Source of the DNA: Arenicola marina
Lineage: Eukaryota > Annelida > Polychaeta > Arenicolidae
Direction: 5' to 3'
NCBI GenBank assembly: GCA_964019135.1
Contig: OZ025257.1
Coordinates: 23,854,352-23,918,351, forward strand
Length of the DNA stretch: 64,000 nucleotides
In this document: positions 23,556 through 35,525 of the stretch, one piece after another
How positions within the stretch are numbered: position 1 is the stretch's first letter
Layout of the letters: each line of letters starts with the position of its first letter
Notes under the pieces: model-generated
The model's input: only the letters and a program-made list of their open reading frames with translations
Database searches by the model: none
Told to the model about the DNA's origin: nothing
Program-made: the position numbers and the translations under genes

Positions 23556-24644
23556 CAAATCCAATCCCCAGGATTGAGCAAAGCCGTTTCTATGCACGCA
23601 CTTCTTCTGCCCAGCACCCAGCATATTGTATATACATGATTACAGATCGAGGAAGCGATGGCACCACCACGTCCAGTCATAGAGGGTGGGCGGGGGGGGG
23701 GGTGGGGGAGAGGGGTTGTGACGGGTAAGAACAGCGATGACGTTAACGTGAAGTTGACCCACACTCTGTCAGTGCACGTTCGCACCAGACGGTGGCACAA
23801 TAAGGGTTCCCGGCATTACTAATGATGACCTAACTTCGCTGACTTTTCCTTGGACTATAAAGTAATAGTTTTTGTGTCCCGATTCACCCATTAATTGCCA
23901 TGGCCACAATGTTTTTCTTTCAAAAGTCACCAACCTTCCCTACAAACATATTTTACCCTCGGTCTTATCTTTCTAAGTTTGTTATACCTCTATACCATTA
24001 ACCAATGCAGTCAGACGTTTGCCACACCAAAAGAGAAAAGAAATGGGGTCAGGGTCAAAACATTCAGTCATGTTCTGGTCTTCCTCACGTTCAAGGTCAT
24101 TTCTTCAAGGACAATTTGTTGCATGGTCCAAACATTCGGCCACACCGATAGCCCTGTCAACAGCCATTAATTCTCAGACAATAGCTTTATTCTCCACTTG
24201 GCTGTGCAAGTGGTTTTGTAACCCCGAGTGCATCGTTTCCATAGGGCTCTGGTTTCATCTCGGTTGCTGTTTTGAGACTACTTCGGTGCAACTCTTTGTA
24301 TTGCTAGACTAAAGTAGTTTATCCTCTAACTGACAATTACCATTAGATTTCAAATATGAGAAGAAAAATCACGAATAAAAGGACAGCTAAGGCAAACGAC
24401 AATACTTTGCTATGAGTGGATTTCCCAACCCGGAGATTGTATGCAAAATGATCAGACCTATATTTAACGTCACATTTCCTATTAGCCATAAATATGTCAT
24501 ATTTCCTAGGAATAATGACATGTAAATAGCAATAAGAGACGCAATTGAATTATTGCATGTAATTAGAGACTTGCCTTGTCCGCGAATTGCTAAGGGATTT
24601 TGCCCATGCCTTTATTAAAGGTTTAACATTTCACTGCGTCTATT
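23556..24644. other. No gene seen
   Basis: AT-rich to mixed sequence. It includes a G-rich run at 23685-23715 and short ORFs (23895-24312) with no recognisable product. Confidence 0.55.
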
Positions 24645-25080
24645 TATAACGTGCATGTATTTCTGTAATGTTAATTTTCAACATGTATATGAATTACCCC
24701 ATTTCTAGTAATAATATATAAATATATGTCTAGTATTAATATATAAATTACCTCATTTCTAGTAATAATATATAAATATATGTCTTCATGTCTATTTCTA
24801 ACATGCTTATATTGTATACATCCTATTTCTAACGTGTGTCTATATTTCATAATTCCTATTTCTAACATGCCTATATTCCATAATTCCTATATTCAACATG
24901 TGTATAGTTTCTAAGTCTTATTTTTAACATGTGTCTATATTTTATCATTACTATTTTCAACATGTGTCTATATTTTATAATTCCAATTTTCAACTAGGGT
25001 TAATATTTCATAATTCCTATTTCTAAGATGTAAAAATATTTCTATATATGCCTTTCCTCCTGTCTATTTCTAACACGTCT
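24645..25080. repeat. AT-rich degenerate repeat, about 33 bp
   Basis: About 12 diverged copies built on cctatttctaacatgtgtct and atatttcataatt, with two copies of a longer unit (ctagtaataatatataaata) at 24705-24780. Confidence 0.85.
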
Positions 25081-25467
25081 ATGACATTACATTATAGGTG
25101 TGTCGTTTCGCGTCAGAGCAGCGGCATCTTCTACCCCATCAGTACGCGTCGCCGCAACATCTCGACACTAAAATCCAAGCCGGACTCACCTGGCGGATCG
25201 ACAGCCGGCCAACTTGTCTCGGGAGAAGAAGCCTACAACCCCAGGCACGCCGCCACCATGTCGCTATGCAGGAGACGCATCGTGCAATGTAATCCTGCAA
25301 AAAGCATGGCTAGAATATCGCTGTCGGGCCACGCCTTTTACTGGTATGGATGTGCAACCAGCGGCGAGTGCGCTCTATCGGATACAGTATTGTTTTTCGT
25401 GTATTAAGGAGAATATAAACGGGGAATTGGCCATAGCTCTCTACGTTGATGGGATTTAACTCCCGAT
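25081..25467 (+). promoter_or_regulatory. Putative 5' flank/leader of the GPCR gene
   Basis: Less repetitive, higher-GC sequence that starts right after the AT-rich array. A TATA-like ATATAAAC occurs at about 25414-25421, roughly 47 bp before the start codon. A cattatag sequence at 25089-25096 could serve as an acceptor of a 5' untranslated exon. Neither is proven. Small ORFs here are not in frame with the receptor. Confidence 0.4.
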
Positions 25468-26631
25468 ATGAATGAAATATCGGAGTCAAACGGCGACTTC
25501 GCCGCCGAGAACAGCACGATGAATTCCTCGACCACCTACTCCCCAGACCTGCAAACGCCGTTCGCCGGGTACGAGTTCTCGCGAGAGTTGACGGTGGCCC
25601 GCTTGTTGGACACCTACGCGCCTCCGATTCTCATCGTTGTCGGCAGCATCGGAAACGTCTTGGCCGTTTTGGCGCTCACTAGACGGCGCTTCCAGCATAG
25701 TTCCATCTGCGCCTACATGGTGGCGCTGGCGGTGGTTAACACGCTGGCGCTGTACGTGGGCTGCGGCCTGAATTGGATCGCCGTGGTCAGCCGGCGGCCG
25801 CACGTTGCGGTCCTTCAGGATTGGATCTGCAAGATCTGGGACTTCAGCCACAAGCTGTGCGAGTCCACGTCGACGTGGCTACTAGTCGCCATGGCGACTG
25901 ATCGCTTCCTAGTCACGTGGTTGCCCCTGCGGGCCATGACGCTGTGCACGCCGTTCATCGCCAAGTTCGTGAACGCCTTCCTGGTGGTGGGCCTCACGTC
26001 CATCCACATCCACTCCATGTGGACCTACGAGGTGACGGCCTCCAGGGGGCGACACACGTGCTCCCTCAACAACTCCCAGCACGACTTCGAGACGGAGGCC
26101 TGGCCCTACATCGCCGCCACCTTCTCCCACTACCTGCCGCTGCTCATGGTCTTCACCTTCACGTCCCTGGTGGCCAGCGGCTTCTTCTGCCCCTCCAGCC
26201 GGGGCGCCGCGGGGGGCGCTGCGGGCGCCGGGGGCAACCCGCAGGAGCCCAACCAGGAGCGCCTTACCTACGTCACCATGGTGCTGGCCGCCATCTTTCT
26301 GCTCTGGTCGCTGCCCTTCCTCATCCACAACATGCTCCCGTATTTCTTACCGCCGGACTGGTTCCGGCCGCCCCTCCGCTTCGACCGCTATTACCTGGCC
26401 TACACCGTGCTCCAGACAGCCAAGTTCTTCTACTACGCCATCAGCTTTCTCGTCTACTTCGCCCTCCTGCCCTCCTTGCGTGCCGAGCTCCGCGCTGTTC
26501 TCTCACACGCACTCTGCCCCAGTCAGCGGCGCTCCGGCCAGGAATTGTCCGACACTGGCGCCGCCAACGGGCTTCTGCGGAGGGAAAACTCCAGCAAAGT
26601 GGAGGTCACGACAGTGGTTTCCTACGTGTGA
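25468..26631 (+). CDS. Rhodopsin-class GPCR (peptide-receptor-like), intronless
   Basis: 387-residue seven-helix receptor, complete from ATG to TGA in one exon. The N-terminus carries two N-glycosylation sequons (N15-S-T, N19-S-S) and no signal peptide. Helices lie at about 52-74 (with G62-N63), 80-103, 119-147, 163-185, 212-240, 267-290 and 308-333. C121 at the start of helix 3 and C198 in loop 2 can form the canonical disulfide. Helix 3 ends in D145-R146-F147, in place of DRY. Helix 6 has W280-S-L-P283. The usual acidic residue of helix 2 is Asn (N91), and the NPxxY motif of helix 7 is replaced by I325-S-F-L-V-Y330. The third inner loop is short and Gly/Ala-rich, and the tail is about 50 residues. 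The pattern recalls the FMRFamide-receptor/GPR139-like orphan group of invertebrates; the ligand is unknown. The gene lies antisense inside the giant DDX1 intron. Upstream start choice: it is the first ATG of the frame after the leader. Confidence 0.93.
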   Translation: MNEISESNGDFAAENSTMNSSTTYSPDLQTPFAGYEFSRELTVARLLDTYAPPILIVVGSIGNVLAVLALTRRRFQHSSICAYMVALAVVNTLALYVGCGLNWIAVVSRRPHVAVLQDWICKIWDFSHKLCESTSTWLLVAMATDRFLVTWLPLRAMTLCTPFIAKFVNAFLVVGLTSIHIHSMWTYEVTASRGRHTCSLNNSQHDFETEAWPYIAATFSHYLPLLMVFTFTSLVASGFFCPSSRGAAGGAAGAGGNPQEPNQERLTYVTMVLAAIFLLWSLPFLIHNMLPYFLPPDWFRPPLRFDRYYLAYTVLQTAKFFYYAISFLVYFALLPSLRAELRAVLSHALCPSQRRSGQELSDTGAANGLLRRENSSKVEVTTVVSYV

Positions 26632-27454
26632 CAAATGGATTTGTTTTCTTGACGTTGCAATCCTCAACCCGTCGGTAAGGTAATGATTAAGTCGCCCCCA
26701 GTCACAGACTCGTCTCGACTGGTCACCATGGGCGACCGGGTGCCTCCACACGTGCCCACGTGACCGATCGAGACCGGCCCAATCAAAGCCTTGAGATGCC
26801 AACCCTGAGCAGTGAGCACTCAAGTCACAGACTCGGGAGTTCTGTGGACGGACAGTGGGGGTTTTAAGCCACTTTTGTGCACAGCAAGACTCTATCGGAG
26901 CAAGAACGCCCGTGGGTGCAAACCCCAAAGATTTGGACCCGAGTCGTCGAGTTTGTTGGCGACATTCGGGGTTGTGATTCGAACCTTTTTAGACAGTGAA
27001 CTATACCTAAAGCTAGAGCCCAGCGCGATCACGATGAAATGGATTCATTACTGCTATCAGTACATATCCCCCGTCGTCAGACAGCATATACTGCTGCCCC
27101 ATTACGTGCTTTGTGTGTACATCGGGAATAATAAAAATATGCTATCAAAAAATATGGCATCAACATCGACGTAATGGATATGGTATCAACGTAAAAAAAA
27201 GTCTAATTATCTAGGTAACGGATACGGACCGAGACTTTAACGAGATTGTGTTGACATACTAGGTGCAAAGCCGTATCGCTCGCTAGCCGTCTATTTGCTG
27301 GCCACCAGGGGGCCGTATTCGTAACCCACACATAGCGTACGCATGACATTTCATGGATAGTTAACAGCTAATGACGGAGTGCGGGTTTTCCTCGTGCCAT
27401 TGCAATTAGATATGATATGATACCATAGTCACGATGTCAGTAACTGCATAGATC
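26632..27454 (+). other. 3' flank of the GPCR gene
   Basis: Probable 3' untranslated region up to the poly(A) signal at 27130, then unique sequence. A fragment at about 27308-27330 (gggggccgtattcgtaa) resembles the terminus of the MITE at 39512. Confidence 0.5.
27130..27135 (+). terminator. AATAAA poly(A) signal, candidate for the GPCR gene
   Basis: Canonical hexamer about 500 bp after the stop codon on the coding strand; cleavage would fall near 27150. No competing AATAAA was noticed between the stop codon and this point. Confidence 0.5.
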
Positions 27455-27690
27455 GATAGATATTGAACAATATAATTGAATGTAATTGAACAATTTCATT
27501 GAATGTAATTGAACAATTTCATTGAATATAATTGAACAATTTAATTGAATATAATTGAACAATTTCATTGAATATAATTGAACAATTTCATTGAATATAA
27601 TTGAACAATTTCATTGAATATAATTGAACAATATAATTGAATATAATTAAACAATATAATTGAACATAACTGAACAATATAATTGAACCA
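27455..27690. repeat. 23-bp AT-rich minisatellite, array 1
   Basis: About ten copies of attgaatataattgaacaa followed by tttc or tata. Confidence 0.93.
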
Positions 27691-28384
27691 TATTATAGAC
27701 CGTTCCAGATAACCCAGGCGACATCTATCGTCAAAAATATACACTGCGTGTTACGGGTTAGAAAGCAGATTCTCGCATGCGTTTACCATGCATGCCTACG
27801 GAGTTAGTTCAGGTGCCCGGCTTCAACGTTTCTTTTGTCAGGGGAAGGTTTGTTCTATGGCATTGTTATTCGCAGAACAAACACACAAGATGTCTCCATC
27901 AACTCTCCTGTAAGTATTATATTATATAATGGAATCACAGCTTATATTTCACTAGATTCGGAACAGTTTAATAGTCCTATCTGTTCGGCTCCCCGTTCGA
28001 CATTCCTGGTTGCGAGCGACATTCCTGGTTGCTACGCAACAAGGCCACTTCAGTGCACTCGGATTCGTATTGAAAAGACGCGTATAGCGGTCCATATAAT
28101 CGCTTTATAACAAGTTATAATCGGTACACATCTGGAACCCAGTTATGTATTCTGTACAACATATATCCCTGAATCAGATTTGTAACATATCTAGACAAAA
28201 TAAGACGCCAGAACGATCATTATTTCCGCACTGAAGAACAGCAGCAAACCGAGAATATGGCCGCTTTCCTGCCAACCGCGCAGCGTTGTGACAGTCATTA
28301 CGTTCGCCGGTTAGCATTTATATCAGCTGTTTTCTCGGCTTTTATGCCTCCATCTCGTTCTTAAAATGGTATTATTTGATAGTC
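27691..28384. other. Spacer between two related AT-rich arrays, no gene seen
   Basis: Unique sequence; the ORF at 27835-28110 has no recognisable product. A short direct repeat (cgacattcctggttgc) occurs twice near 27999-28033. Confidence 0.55.
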
Positions 28385-28745
28385 AAGATATTTAATTGAA
28401 TATAATACCAACAATATAATTGAATATAATTGAACAATTTAATGGAATATAATTCAACAATATAATTGAATATAATACAATATAATTGAATATAATTCAA
28501 CAATATAATTGAATATAATACAATATAATTGAATATAATTAAACAATATAATTGAATATAATTAAACAATATAATTGAATATAGTACAACAATATAGATC
28601 TAATTGAATTTAATTCAACAATATAATTGAATATAATTCAACAATATAATTGAATATAATTCAACAATATAATTGAATATAATTCAACAATATAATTGAA
28701 TCTAATTCAACGATATAATTGAATATAACTGAACAATATAATGGG
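28385..28745. repeat. 23-bp AT-rich minisatellite, array 2
   Basis: About 15 copies of ttgaatataattcaacaata, the same family and orientation as array 1 at 27455 with a characteristic ttcaac instead of ttgaac. Minus-strand ORF reading YIQLYCIIFNYI is an artefact. Confidence 0.93.
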
Positions 28746-28971
28746 CCTACCGAATATTTTCACGCTTAGGCTGCGTGTGGGTGCCGCCACTGGAGTCAGA
28801 TAAGATAAAATGATTTACGAGGCCTCATTAAGAGAGGCGACTCGATGTCACGTATAGATAGGTGAGGATTACGATAGACGGTAGACGCAGACATTAATGT
28901 CACATGACTTCGCATACGCAACGACACAAGTCTCACGTTTGTGGCGGATACTAGGTCACGCCATGAGCGGA

Positions 28972-29215
28972 GGGGTTGGCATTCAGGACGCTTTAACACT
29001 CATATCGCGTCAATGGGAGAAGAAGGGGAAGAGCGGAGCCACGTCCCCCGGGGTTAACCCCCTACGCTTTGCGAAGGAGGACATGGGATCTTTATCTTGC
29101 GACCGTTCAGACATGACCACAGCGGAGCCGCCGATCCACGTACCGTTAGGTTTTCAGGTGGCTGGAGCGCTCAATGCGAACGCTCTAGCCCACTGAGCTA
29201 TCGGGGCGGCCCCCG
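28972..29215 (-). mobile_element. tRNA-derived SINE, near full length
   Basis: Complete head (A box side gctcagtgggctagagcg on the minus strand) and body, ending at ggcattcagga. A short deletion has removed the bases between the B box and gccgccgatccacg. Confidence 0.88.
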
Positions 29216-29990
29216 GTTGGTCGGTTAGCTTAAAACAAGGCGTCCTGACGAGCTATGTATGCCGTATTGCGACAATGGTGGGAAGGGTCCATGCGGCGAG
29301 GAGTCCTGTCTCCGGAAGTGTGAGTGTGTGTGTAGGGGGGGGGGGGTATTATTTACACTTTGCAAAGAAAAGCTCTCTGGGGATCTGTCGTGTTAACATC
29401 ATGTGAGCCGCATGACTCATATGTCACGTTTCGTAGAGGGGCCACACACGTAAACGGATTATATTTCCAACCACATACGTCCTACAACAATAGAAAGGTT
29501 CAGGTGCAACATCAGATGCGAAAAGAAGATGAAAATGTATATACGAGCAAATATGAACTTTTTTTTAGTCTAAGGTGTCCGTAGCAACCACTGAAAAATG
29601 CATGAAATATGCGCGACAGGCCCGTAGAGATAACAATCTGGGGAATCTAAAAGTCATGAATATTCAAATATGACGTCATGTACTGGATGCAAGAAAAACT
29701 GCCAGAAAAGAGTGTGCGGGTTATTAGGTCCAGCGATCCGTGATGCAACATAAGGGGGAAATGGTCGGGAAATAGGTAAACGGGTGCAGACTCTGCACCT
29801 AACCCTAGTTTTTTCATCTAGTGGTTTACTTTGGTACTCCATTCTACCATAAAACGTCATAGTTTGGGGCCAAGGGTCTCAACACGAGCATGCTTAAAAT
29901 TATGAATAATCTAGTAATTGTCAAATGAGAAAAATAAACGGTCCGGTGCTTCCGCATTATTGGAAGTAGACCTTTCCAGATCTGTCAAGT
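29216..29990. other. No gene seen
   Basis: Includes a (GT)n-G run at 29320-29346; otherwise unique-looking. Confidence 0.5.
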
Positions 29991-30171
29991 GCCACCCGAT
30001 GGCTCAGCGGGTTAGAGCGCTGGCATTCAGCGCTCTTGCAACCTGAGAGCCTAACGGCACGTGGATCGGTGGTTCGAGCAGAGATCGTATAGTCTCTGGT
30101 TCGAGCCCCGCTGTGGTCATGTGCGTGTGGCTGCAGGATAAAGATCCCATGTCGTCCCCCTTTTGAGACGC
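29991..30171 (+). mobile_element. tRNA-derived SINE, 3'-truncated, with duplicated B-box segment
   Basis: Head gccacccgatggctcagcgg with both promoter boxes. The B-box region ggttcgagc occurs twice, separated by agagatcgtatagtctct, so the box was duplicated within the element. The body stops after gacg at about 30171. Confidence 0.85.
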
Positions 30172-31974
30172 TAGATGCATGTGGCATGGGCACAAAGAAG
30201 CTTTCTCAAGCCAAAAAACACCTCGCAAAAACAAAATTTGACCACATGGAGCTCAAGAAAATATCCGATATAATTGGGCATGGATGGATTATTAATGGTT
30301 CCGCGAACAGAGGGTATTACTCGGCGGGAGGGCTTATGGATTTAACAAGGGTATCGTTGCCATTATCAACGTATCAATGCTTCCCAGCTCGTTGTCTTTG
30401 TCATTTTATCCTACTTTGTCTCTTAAGTTGGCGAGGAATTTGCAAGGGAACGCGTAGCTATGACATGGACAGAAAGTCTATTTCAACACATTCTTGAACT
30501 TCTTCTCGCGGATGGTTTTCATACGTCGATGGACATTTATTTGATAACTATCCGATTTCCCTTACAAACTCGTCGCCAAGCCAACCTACCTGATGATTAA
30601 TCAAATGCGAAATACAACAAGCTGGAAACCATCCATAGGTTGTTAACGACGCGCACAGCTTATTGGACGCAACCTCTCTCACAGCCCAGAATTAATCAGC
30701 AACTCGAGGGATGTAGCAATAGACTTGCTACAGGCGCCCCCAATCGCCGCGAATTAGACGAGTGGGTGGCTATGAGCGGATTTCGCGGGTGCGCATATCA
30801 TGTCTGGGCAATCTATTGCACGCTGGGACACCCATGTGATGAGTGTCTTCGCTTCGCGCCCGTGTCTAGTACATACATATAAAATGAAATGTTGGCGATT
30901 TACGAGTCTCTATTAGAGGCTAAACATGATGACTAAACAGGAACCGTTCCCAAAATATACAAGATGGTCCCTTCATCCAAATAAATACTCGGCATCTGTC
31001 TTACGTCTACTTTCTCTAAAAACGTAGTTATAAGACAGGCTGTACAGTCACTACGGGATCTGATCGAGACGCCACGAGACAGGGATAATTATGCTCTATG
31101 TCAATGCCTAGCATCAACGGCCTGTACTTGCTGCCTACCTTCCGGTTGTTTGCCTTCACTCGCATCACACACAACATCGGCTAAAGCTGTCATCAGAATT
31201 ATAACCATCAGAGTAGATTTATGTAATATATGAGCGGTCAAACGGTTGATGAACCAGAATGGGGCTGTTTCATGAGTGACTGTCAGTATCAGACAGACTA
31301 GTGTGCTGCGCGGGATTTTTCATGTCGTGTGACGTAATAATCATTATGACTAGCATGTCTGCGCGCGGTATCTACGTAAAAACGTAAAACGTAAACACGT
31401 TCAGACTGAGCAGGCGAGGACAATCGCTCTCCCTTTGTAAACACCGATGATTGGCCTCAAAATACATCGCTTCCAAAAGTCTCATCAGACGGACCACATG
31501 CATTATGGCGAGATACATATCTTATCTTTAACTATATTATGATTTTATAGTTAGGGATGCCTGGACCAAAGCAAACCAAAAATAATTTCACATTCACTCG
31601 ATTCTTTACGCACAAACCGCGCAGCCAGCCGGTTCCCAACACTCAAACGTTGACTACAATGAGGGCGCGTCGCGCAAGTGCAGCAAGGCACCAGCGTGAT
31701 GCGCATTCGTTCTAAGAGCACGCGCTTTTTTCTTGGTCCCCAAAGAACCGGAAATAGAATCCACGAAAACTGTACAGCCCTATAGAACAAGGATGTAACA
31801 AAAAGAAGGAACATAACAATATAATTCGCCCCCTAACGTTGCTTTCTCATTGCCGGTGTAATGATACCCCCAATCAAACAATTTGATCTACTCGCTTCAT
31901 ATCAGAGTGGCCCGTTCAGGCAGCAATCGAATAAAGGGTTGGGAGAAGGCGCCTTGAAACTACTGCATCGTGAT
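30172..31974. other. No gene seen
   Basis: 1.8 kb of unique-looking intronic sequence; short ORFs (30186-30497, 30640-30882, 31551-31814) lack recognisable domains. Confidence 0.55.
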
Positions 31975-32180
31975 AAATATATAATAGATAGATAATTTAT
32001 TGCCAACTTCAGGCACCAGACCCATCGTAAAAAATAGAGAACACAATAAATAACATGTAAACGACTAAAACAAACTTTGGTAATAAGAGAGAACTGGGCT
32101 AAAGCCTTTTTCATATATAGTGAACGCTTTTTTGTACAAATTTTGCCAAGGAGATTAAGCACGGTTTTTTCAGGTGTCAT
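31975..32180 (-). pseudogene. Possible LINE 3' end remnant
   Basis: On the minus strand an open stretch (KKRSLYMKKALAQFSLIT and following) runs into caataaattatctatctat, a short A/T-rich tandem tail at 31985-32005. The combination of a basic C-terminal reading frame and a tandem tail resembles the 3' end of a non-LTR element. The similarity is weak and the family is not identified. Confidence 0.3.
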
Positions 32181-33921
32181 AATACATAAGACTCTTGATC
32201 GTTAAATATCTTGTAGAAAAATAATTTTTCGCATAATGTCATACAATGGGAATTTCATTAAAATATGGAACTCGTCAAGAGATGATGCATTTTCACCTGA
32301 GAGATGTATCATACTTGAGAATCCGTCATGGGAGAATGACCACATGGCCGGAAATGACATGTTTGTTGTTTTATGACAGTTTTGTGCACACGAGTGCTAC
32401 ATCAGGCCTCACTTTTTACAATTTGAGATCATTCCGCAGAGAAACATAATCCCCAAAATAGTATCCCTAGTTTACTTCATCTTTCTCAACGCTGGAACGG
32501 CGATTGGCCAGGTTAGTTGGATAACGCAAAGGGGGCGAGATAATCCCTGTCGTTTTTCCGCTAATCCCTAATCCATCTGAGTCAAGTGCAATTTTCGTGT
32601 GGCTATCATCTAATCCCATAAAAGCCCGGCCAGGCCAAGGAGCCTCCGAGGACTATGACTGACTTAGATGAAATACGCCGCAGAATAGATCTGGTATTTT
32701 ACCCCTCGGCCAAGGCAGTTATGCCCCCTGACTGGCTGGACTAATCTCCGGCGGCCAATCTTTGTACACGTATCGGCCAGACATGGGTGTAATGTGTCGC
32801 ATTGTCACAAATTTTGCCCCGGGGTCAACGCCCAGCGGGGCGGGGGGGGGGGGGTATCTCAAGGTAATAGACTGCTGGCGACGTGCCCTTTGAAAAGGTC
32901 TTTTTCGCGCATTTTGGTAACGCCAATATGTCCTACATTATCCACATTTGGTACCCGCATGGGTCTACTTTGGGGAGCTGTTGGGAAAAAGTCATTTTGT
33001 ATTTACTACAGACGGTACATATTTCTTGAGCATTATCAAGACCGTCATGTTATATAGCCATCCTCAGTTTCTTGATACTTTCTTGAACAGTCTGACCTAT
33101 ACGACCTCTTTACCGTCTTAACTGACGCAAGATCATAGGAGGCTGGCGCCAAGCCACTTTCTTGTATATAAAGTATGACTTTGGGGCTCCCATAGGCAAC
33201 CCTTTATATAATTTGTTGTATCTAGTTAGCTAAGGTTTACGTCAAATTAGATTTTGTCAAAGTCCTGCATCTTTCTCATCTGGTACGTGGATGGACTAAT
33301 TTCATACAGTTCTTTGTACTTGGATGGGTAAAACATTGGAGGTCCCATAGGCAACTCTTTATAATTTTTTGTAACTAGTTACCCCCCGGGGGTCAGCGCT
33401 GCGAGGCGGAAATCAGCTCCTCTCGGGGGGGATCAGCGTAATTGAGCTCATAAAACCGACTGTTTTTTCTCCAGCAACTCACGGGGCGTTTCCCTCTGTG
33501 AAGAGCATCGGCGCTAACAAAACAAAGCCATAAAATACCGGAACTACTTGCGCCTAGATGCTTCGCGATAAAAAAAAAGACTTAAATACTGCATTGAATA
33601 AAAAAAAAAAAGAAGCAAAATACCATGAAAAGTACATAAAAAGACCGACTGCGGAAATAATACGGCCATTGTTGAGATTTGAAACAGCGTTTGAAGGTTT
33701 TATCCTTCGCAGTCGCAACGACCCAATTGCAATTAAATGACGACACAGCGCACTGCTGACCTCAGTGGACCTACGTCCGGACGCAAAGGTTTTCAATTGT
33801 GCTGTGATTCGTGGTCAACACATAACAGCTAATCAAATAGAAGTACACTGGTGCCTGACCGGTAGGTATGTAGGCATGGTGAACTATTGCCTGGTCAACA
33901 CCAGTCTCTGAAAGACACCAT
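32181..33921. other. No gene seen; one local duplication
   Basis: 33159-33235 and 33306-33380 are diverged direct copies (tcccataggcaac, then tttgt and tctagttagc or actagttacc). A G11 run lies at 32842. Otherwise unique-looking. Confidence 0.5.
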
Positions 33922-34262
33922 ATTGTCGTCGCCGTATTGTCGTCGCCGCTGTATCGTCGTCGCCGTATATTGTCGTCGCCGTATTGTTGTCGCCGTATTA
34001 TATTGTCATCGCCGTATTGTCATCGCCGTATTATATTGTCATCGCCGTATTGTTGTCGCCGTATTATATTGTCATCGCCGTATTGTTGTCGCCGTATTAT
34101 ATTGTCATCGCCGTATTGTTGTCGCCGTATTATATTGTCATCGCCGTATTGTCGTCGCCGTATTGTCGTCGCCGTATTGTGGTCGCCGTATTATATTGTC
34201 GTCGCCGTATTATATTGTCATCGCCGTATTGTCGCATTGTCGCCGTATTGTCGTCGCCGTAT
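33922..34262. repeat. Minisatellite of GCCGTATTGTCGTC units
   Basis: About 340 bp. Basic units gccgtattgtcgtc combine with gccgtattatattgtcatc into a 33-bp higher unit in the middle. Three overlapping plus-strand ORFs (98-127 codons) are artefacts of the repeat. Confidence 0.93.
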
Positions 34263-35087
34263 CATGAATGGCACCTGTGAATTTGTTTTTCACCAATCTG
34301 GTTTTATTTTAGTAGAGTAAACATTGCCGTTATGCATCACTTATCAAAACATTCAAACGCGCCCGGAAAACAACGGTCCGTTTCACCAGGACGTATAACT
34401 TTCAAGAAATCGTTGGCACCGTCCTGCGGAGCGAAAAAACAAGTAAAGTCTAATGCAGCACTTTGCACCTGGTACATTTTCACATAAGATGCTCCAGACG
34501 AAATTGTAGCCAATTAGCCCGCGCCCGCTTGTCGTAACCACAGCTTGCCTTGGGCAGCCGCACGCTGGACTTCTTTCCTATGTGGACACCGGCCAGGGTT
34601 TTTCTTCACACAAGCGACATGGCAAGACGACACGTCGAAAGAGGGTTTGGCCTCTGGTGGCCACAGGTCAATGCCCAAGGCCCGAGGCGGGGGAAAAAAT
34701 AAATGGTTATGTTCGTGGCGACCGGGGAGGGGAGGGGAGGGGAGGGAGACTGAAAGGAGTGCTCTTCGGCGGTAACTCGAAGCACCTGTCATTGCAGTCA
34801 ACTGTCCCCAACTAGAAATACAAAGCGAGACACCGAGTTATCTCCCCCCCCTCCCCGCCCCCCCTTCGCTCCCCCCCCCCCCCATTGCTTCGGCTTCGCA
34901 GATCACACGAGGGCTTCAGACGACGACCGCCGAGACCACGTGTGCCACCTGATAACTATCAAGGTAAGTCCTGCCAGACTAGTCTCCCGCATGGGGGCGC
35001 CATCATCTGCCTCTATGCTTACGGTAAGCCACAACAAACAGCCATAATAAACAAGGGGGGGGGGCAAGCGTGGAGGGCAAGGAGGGG
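34263..35087. other. No gene seen; low-complexity C and G tracts
   Basis: A (GGGGA)n run at 34727-34748 and C-rich 34843-34883. Unique sequence otherwise. Confidence 0.5.
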
Positions 35088-35330
35088 GGGGGGGGTACTG
35101 TTCCCACGCCACGATGAATTAAAAGGATAACTTTCCGCATACAAAGAAAGGGCGGACACGTGATGTAAATTGGCGATTGCTCGGTTCAAGGTTATTTAAT
35201 TAAAATTCACGATTAATGAACATCCTTGATCCCGAACACTCTGTTCCCAGTTCAGGAAGAATCCTTTTCCTCACTCCCAGTTCACGGTATAATAAAAAGT
35301 CGATTCCTGAGGAACGGAAATACCCCTTGA
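35088..35330 (+). repeat. Dispersed repeat related to 7040-7385
   Basis: Shares with the earlier copy a G run followed by tgttccca, then gggcgga, attggcgatt, ggttattta, aaaattc, cacgattaa, cccagttcacg and cggaaatacccct (the earlier copy has cgtaaatacccct). No coding capacity or clear termini. Confidence 0.65.
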
Positions 35331-35525
35331 AAAACAAAATTTGCCCTTATTCGCGAAATGCCATGCAAGGCCTGGTCTTGACAAATCATAGCAGTTAGAC
35401 CGAATTGTCTGGTAAGGCAAGTGTTTCAGGTCACTTTTGTCCATAGGACGAGACTATGGACGAGAAGTCTACACGGGGGCAAGAATTTCCCGGGGGGAAA
35501 ATGACATGGGGTTGATAGGAACACG

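Noticed and set aside
20083..23728. ORFs of 1153-1165 codons in all three plus frames (Leu/Pro/Ser/Cys-rich)
   Set aside because: They are the three readings of the same stop-free 17-bp tandem unit. A real gene would favour one frame, and no domain, signal or splice context supports it.
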